Assembly (NCBI RefSeq): GCF_029867415.1
Contig: NC_081183.1
Span: forward strand, 51,229,133 to 51,293,132
Length of the DNA stretch: 64,000 bases
Origin: Vicia villosa
Taxonomy: Eukaryota > Streptophyta > Magnoliopsida > Fabales > Fabaceae
Direction: 5' to 3'
Shown here: piece by piece, positions 58,873 through 64,000 of the stretch
How the letters are laid out: each line of letters starts with the position of its first letter
How positions within the stretch are numbered: position 1 is the stretch's first letter
Program-made: the position numbers and the translations under genes
Notes under the pieces: model-generated
What the model saw: only the letters and a program-made list of their open reading frames with translations
What the model was told of the DNA's origin: nothing
The model's database searches: none

Positions 58873-59323
58873 AATTGGTAAAATGGGGTTAAAATGGGTT
58901 TAATGAAGGGAATTAATTTTGGTGAGGTGGAAAATTGGTAAAATGACAAAAAATGATCAAAGAAAATAGGTGCCAAAATGATGTCATGCTTCCCTCGCTA
59001 TTTTTTTGAATTTTCGCCCCAGGAAATCGATTTCCCATATGGGTAAATCGATTTCCACCTTCAAATTTTCAAAAAAAAATCTTCTTGCACTGTTTTGATT
59101 CTTGCTCGACCTCTCTCCTGCAAAACACAAACAAAGGAGACAAAATGCATATTTTTGGATTTTGATTAGTATAAAACAAATTAAACAGAATTAGGTGCCA
59201 GATAGTTCCTCTCAGAGACGAAGCGAGCAAAACACCGAAAACAGAACCTCAAAGTGAAGCTCTTGATTAATGATTAGGATGTACATGATGTATGATTTTA
59301 GGTTTAAAAATTGGGGTATGACA

Positions 59324-59531
59324 CCCTCAGCAGCAATATACTAACACCTTACAACTGAACATATCTGAGAAGCATAGCTTCTTCCCCACTTAGCTTCAAA
59401 CCAACTCCTGCAGACAAACAATCAAAAGAACAACAAGTACCGACAGTGTTTTGCACACTTGTCGCATACACAGGAATAAACAACATTAGACAACATTGGC
59501 CCGATAGACCGACCTGCTCTGATACCACTAA
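59324..59531 (-). mobile_element. Internal stub of chromovirus-like element, copy 2
   Basis: 208 bp of internal sequence after the PBS, similar to 1541-1691, then cut at 59323 by the Ogre LTR remnant. No coding sequence. Confidence 0.7.
59516..59527 (-). other. Primer binding site (tRNA-Met type), copy 2
   Basis: Minus strand TGGTATCAGAGC, 4 nt from the LTR end at 59532. Confidence 0.85.
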
Positions 59532-60375
59532 TGTAACACCCCAATTCTAACCCGCAAGTATAAGAGAAAATCAGAGTGCATTTAAAAATATTCATCAAAT
59601 GATGGGATGTCATATTTCGACTTAACCAAACAAACATACTTATATTGCATTTAATAATGATACATAGCATTCGGAAACAATGGAATACAACAATTAACTA
59701 ATAACGACTAACCCCCCCCCCCCCTCTCCCCGAGTGCTACGTATCAGAGAAATGGGCACCAACTCGACTTGCCATAAAACCACATAAAGACTTCACATAA
59801 ATAACCTCGAACATCCATGGCTAATCTTGAGTACCTGTCCATTTTCCATGGTAGGGGAAATATCAGCAAGGGGTGAGATATCATACAATATAAAGGAATG
59901 CATGATAAATAATATAGGAGATATAGATCATACATAATTTCATCACTTCGCATCGCATAACATCTTACAACAATTTTCGTCGCAAAATAACTTATCAATA
60001 TAATACAATTTTCAAAACAGCAACAATGCCATTAATCAATTAAGACAACATATTCAAATTCACAATTATATTATTATCACGTCACAACAAACATATCATC
60101 ATCTCAACAATTCAAATCACATAATCAACTTATGAAATGGAAACAAGTCAATAATCAACCATGACAATATATGCAATTCATAAGTAAGATTCAAACACAT
60201 CACGACAAATATCTCATCATCAAGTCATCATATCACAATAAATATATCTTTATCAAGTCACAACAACATAATCAAATAAGACTCAAATGCAATTCACATG
60301 TGACTCGACTTATGCATATGCATGTGGTACCATTTGGAGTAAAACTCACGTCTCAAACGTTGCCACTTGGGCCAT

Positions 60376-60524
60376 CGTCGTTGCCATTTTCAGGCTAATA
60401 GTCGTTGCCATCTTTCAGGCTAATAGTCGTTACCATCTTTCAGGCTAATAGTCGTTGCCATCTTTCAGGCTAATAGTCGTTGCCATCTTTCAGGCTAATA
60501 GTTGTTTCCATTTTTAGGCTAAAA
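60376..60524. repeat. 25-bp minisatellite in LTR copy 2
   Basis: Six units of 'gtcgttgccatctttcagg' plus 'ctaata'; starts at about 60376, then 60401, 60426, 60451, 60476 and 60501. LTR copy 1 has an unrelated 27-bp array at this place. Confidence 0.9.
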
Positions 60525-60724
60525 GACACTTATGCAATGAATGCGACTCAATGATAAACATCCACAAATACCATATAAACAATATGTCACAACATCGTCT
60601 AAATCATCATTCATAAGAATGCATCACTTCACAATCATGTCGCTATGTCATATCATCATAAAACATTAATTCACTTTACAATACATCATAATACAACTTA
60701 TCAATATTTACCATAGAGTCTACA

Positions 60725-60895
60725 ACAACAACGGCAAATTCATCATGTTACAACAACAACAACATATTGCAACAACAACAACAAACATCAACATGTTACA
60801 ACAACAAAAACAACAATCTATCATGTTACAACAACAACAACAACAAATTCATCATGTTACAACAACAACAATCCATCATGTTAACAACAAACATC
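60725..60895. repeat. CAA microsatellite in LTR copy 2
   Basis: Several CAA runs separated by TCATCATGTTA; expanded relative to 2870-2960. Confidence 0.85.
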
Positions 60896-61296
60896 ACATT
60901 ACACAATTCAAGTAACGATATAACATGATTAGTTCAACTTCTTAATTAAAAGCATATTCATTTATTATTTCATCACGATTTATCATTATCTCATCATAAG
61001 GAAAGTACATATCATCATCTAAGTAGCATTGTATCTTCATAATAAAACATACATCTAGTTATACCAAAACATGGTTATGTCAATTCATCGCTAAGAGCAT
61101 ACTTCATATGTTAACACAACATAGTTCATCACCTAATACTAATAAACATAATAGGAGACTATATCTTATGGATAATTTCATTACATGATGGTATATTTCA
61201 TTGTGTTAGCTTTCCAACTCTTCGAACGGCGTATAAAACGGAGTTACAGATCAAAAGTTACGGTCTTAACAAAATCTGTCAAAAATGGAAATCTAT

Positions 61297-61379
61297 AGGT
61301 CGACGCATGCGGAAGAAAACCAGATTTTTTGCCTTTTTGGGTTGCTCAGGTCGACCCAGGCTCCTGTGTAGGTCGACCT
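61297..61379. repeat. AGGTCGACC word cassette in LTR copy 2
   Basis: AGGTCGAC at 61297, AGGTCGACC at 61348 and palindromic AGGTCGACCT at 61370. It starts about 35 bp past the same anchor (61204-61260) as the cassette in LTR copy 1, but with a different word. Confidence 0.8.
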
Positions 61380-62193
61380 ACACTGCGTAAAAACTCATAA
61401 ATCACCATTTTCCTTCCCTAATCTCCCCATACAACAACCATTAACCCTCATACAATTTATACATCAATTAAAAGCAATTTAGCACACATATAAGGTTCCT
61501 AAACATGTTTCTAACCATGGGTTCATACATAAACATCAACAACATGATTAATGGCACAATTTCATGAATTCTATCATAAACCCTAAAAATTTCAAACTCA
61601 CACATCCATGGATAATAACATACAATCTAACCCACCATAAACATCATCATGCCAACCCTTATAGAGTAAGAACCCCACTCTTACCTTAGCAAAAGCTTCG
61701 CCTTCTTCAATGGAGTCCTTCCTCTTCATGCCATAACTTTCCTCTTTCTTCCCTTGTTTCTCTTCTTTCTCTTCTCTTTTCAAATAAGAGTTATGTCTCT
61801 AAAACCCTAACTCTCTTACTATCTTTCTTTTCTTAATTGGGCTTAACCCACAATCCAATTCTCATATTCTATATAGGCTAAATTCATAACATTCCTCTAA
61901 TTACTCAATTAAGCTAAATAACACACATAAATGAATAATCACACAACATAACGAATATTATTCCCAATAATATTCCACAACTATAATTGCTCCATAAATT
62001 AATTAATACCAACTCGCAATTGTATTTCTCCGACTAATCCGACTAATTAATCCAACCATAAACTTAACTGCTTAAATCAACATATTAATCCAATTATGCC
62101 TTTACAATCGGTATATTCCGACTTCGACTAATTCCAACGAATAAATCCTTGATGTAATTTAATTAAATAATTAATTAAATTCAAGGTGTTACA

Positions 62194-63633
62194 ATAAGCA
62201 TATTATTCACCCAAATGCAATATATTTAGATTTTCAGGATCATTCACCAACAATATAAAATGCAATCAATCACATCATCATGAAATAACACTGGAAATCT
62301 TCCAATCATGTTATAACAATACATATGCAAATGCAATGACTCTATGCAAGTGGTTCTAAAATCATCATGGGATTAACTCATCTAACTGATCCAAATATCA
62401 CTGGGATACGGCCCTGCCAGCACTAATTCCATACAATGAAAATTATGCCTCCACTGATCCAAAAGTCACTGGGATTCAGCCACCAAAAATGATTATGAAT
62501 ACATGCACAACATATAACATACTCACCATCATCACCGATACGATGAACAAATTTATCTCAACATAACTCACCGATATCAACACCAAACTCAGTATGTTCA
62601 TGTTTCAGCATCATTCAATAATCAAATTATACATATTCACATTAAGTATCACATCAATATCACAATCATATTATCACCATATCACCACATTGTCACATTT
62701 ATCAATCTATGCACACAATGTATAACTCACCAAAATAAATTAAATCGAGATTTTAAAAATAAAATCGAACTACAGCCCGTCTCATCAGTATCATATAAAA
62801 TATTTCATTAGCTTTACAATGCTCAAAACGCCACTTAAAACGGATCTCCGGTTTGAAAGATACGAAAATTACAATTTTGCAAAACTAGGCTCATTCGCCT
62901 GGCGCCCCACATGGCTCGCCCGAAGCTCTGAGGCAGTAGCTTGCCACCCCCTCGCCCGCCGTGCTCGCCCGCCGCTCGGTAGGCAAACGCTCGCCCGGCG
63001 ACTCGTTCCGTTCGCCCGGCGCTCCGCACCAGAAACAACACTTTGTGGTGCGATTTTGTCAGTCCTCTTCTCCTAATTCCAACCCAATCGCACCAAAACG
63101 TTTATCATACCAAAACATCACCAATTCACATATTCAAACACAGTTCTAACATGTTTATAGGTCATTTAACATCAAACATATTCATCATTCATTCAATTTC
63201 ATCAAATCACTCAAAAGGTTCCAAAACTTCCAAAACCCCAAAAATGTTAAAACCTAAAACATTCAATTGCCGTGAACAACACACATAATTAGTTCTATCA
63301 TATCTAAACAGATAGGCTAAAAGGATTTTCACCCTTACCTTATCCAAATGCCTTTGAATGCTCTTCTCTTCTTTCTTTTGCTCTTTCACGTTCTTTGCTC
63401 TTCTCCTCTTCTCTTTGACTTTCTATTTTCCCAATTTCCTTATTTCCTTATTTTATGAAAATAGAACCCAACTTTAGAAAAAGGGTTAATAAGTACCACC
63501 TCCCCTTTACTAACACCAACTTGGCCTAATACCATTATTTTCATAATTTCTCCAATTAATCCAATAAAATGCTAAAAAAATTCAAATAATTAATTTAAAT
63601 TCTAATTAAATAATGGAAATATGGGGTGTTACA
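62194..63633 (-). mobile_element. LTR of a third chromovirus-like element, 5' part
   Basis: Minus strand begins TGTAACACCCC at 63633; the anchor (62814-62860) and neighbourhood resemble the two other LTRs. It is cut at 62194 by insertion of copy 2, so the rest lies leftward outside the window or is lost. The 62340-62480 stretch repeats an 'actgatccaaa...cactgggat' phrase twice. Confidence 0.65.
62890..63030. repeat. CTCGCCCGGCG word cassette in third LTR
   Basis: TCGCC followed by CGGCG, CGCCG or similar occurs about seven times in 140 bp of GC-rich sequence within an AT-rich LTR, at the position where the other two LTRs hold GTTCGCGGCGCC or AGGTCGACC. Confidence 0.75.
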
Positions 63634-64000
63634 AGAGCAGCTACTCTATCTTTGGCCCGTCCAGCAACAGTGTCGTCCATGCCTCTGGTCCTCACTACAA
63701 AATTTAAAAACATTAGGAAACTAGTTTTTTTTTTAATTTAAAGAAATACCGGAAATTTTGAAATTTATGATATACCGAAAAAATTTAAAATTTCGGTATA
63801 TTAATAAGTAAATGAAAATACATTAAATTTTAAAATTTCTGGTAGAATATACCATAAATTCAGAGATTTCTGGTACAATATACCGTAAATTCTGAAATTT
63901 CCGATAGAAAAATACCAGAAATTTAACTAAAAATACTGAAAAACTTATCTGATTTCGCGAAATTTTCGGTATGCCCTCGAAATTTCCGATATCTTTCAAA
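63634..64000. other. Unassigned flank with short palindromes
   Basis: The target of the third LTR. 63634-63705 on the minus strand could encode a short peptide (VRTRGMDDTVAGRAKD), perhaps the start of a Gag or plant-mobile-domain protein; this is a guess. 63745-63930 is AT-rich with recurring ACCGGAAATTT-like words, including ATACCGAAA/TTTCGGTAT (63772 and 63791) and AAATTTCTGGTA/TACCAGAAATTT (63833 and 63913). I cannot assign a family. Confidence 0.35.

Larger units (their letters stand above)
57593..59323 (-). mobile_element. Ogre-type LTR remnant on minus strand, with LINE insert
   Basis: Minus strand begins TGTCATACCCC at 59323, the same start as the other Ogre LTRs here. Without the LINE (58156-58872) about 1.0 kb remains. 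It runs directly into truncated ORF1 at 57592 with no PBS, so LTR end, leader and ORF1 start are deleted. It contains GGAAATCGATTTCC-type words at 57608 and 59027-59062. Confidence 0.6.
59532..62193 (-). mobile_element. 5' LTR of chromovirus-like retrotransposon, copy 2
   Basis: 2662 bp; minus strand begins TGTAACACCTTG at 62193 and ends GGTGTTACA at 59532. It is homologous to 1692-4426 with many substitutions and different internal arrays. A run of 13 C at 59712-59724 replaces six C in copy 1. It inserted into the related LTR at 62194-63633. Because copies 1 and 2 both have a PBS they are 5' LTRs of two separate insertions. Confidence 0.8.

Noticed and set aside
1692..62193. The two chromovirus-like LTRs as the two ends of one element
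   Set aside because: Each has its own PBS on the lower-coordinate side, so both are 5' LTRs, and they are clearly diverged.
62819..63149. Arg/Ala-rich ORFs in the GC-rich cassette
   Set aside because: Overlapping open frames on both strands from the repeated word; no conserved protein.

Overview
This is plant nuclear DNA made of nested LTR retrotransposons; I found no host gene. The giant Ogre-type elements (Ty3/gypsy, Tat lineage) have long LTRs starting TGTCATACC, an extra ORF upstream of gag, a spliceable intron between protease and reverse transcriptase, and an archaeal-type RNase H. Together with AT-rich, gene-free sequence this points to a legume of the pea/vetch tribe (Fabeae). I cannot name the species. 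LAYOUT. 1-1540: end of an Ogre-type LTR whose start lies outside the window. 1541-4426: PBS and LTR of a chromovirus-like (Tekay/Del-type) element on the minus strand. 4427-4969 and 46904-48543: two halves of one minus-strand element (LTR, PBS, gag), split by a complete 42-kb plus-strand Ogre at 4970-46898 (LTRs of about 6.15 kb, TSD GGTAT). The gag of that Ogre is split by a second, coding-poor Ogre relative (15180-31515), present as a head-to-tail partial tandem that has lost its left LTR. 48544-57592: a minus-strand Ogre without its 3' end. 57593-59323: an Ogre LTR remnant carrying a 5'-truncated LINE with an 18-bp TSD. 59324-62193 and 62194-63633: two more chromovirus-like LTR units. 63634-64000: unassigned sequence rich in short palindromes. 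HOW THE PARTS WORK TOGETHER. In a working Ogre, ORF1 (unknown role), Gag, protease, RT, RNase H, archaeal-type RNase H and integrase come from one transcript started at the LTR TATA box; removal of the pro/RT intron fuses gag-pro to RT. Both long Ogres here show that architecture but are dead: the plus copy has at least six stops or frameshifts, and the minus copy has lost the RT YVDD box. The plus copy's LTRs are nearly identical, so it inserted recently and was probably already defective and mobilised in trans. MOST UNUSUAL SIGNALS. (1) Arrays of stem-loops in Ogre 3' UTRs whose arms change in step between repeat units and between elements, including a conserved hairpin run just after integrase. 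(2) tRNA-like modules with pol III A and B boxes inside the LTRs of two Ogre families. (3) A fixed position in chromovirus-like LTRs where each copy holds a different, internally repeated word. (4) Three intron-like modules in the nested element's leader. All were read by eye, with no alignment or folding software.
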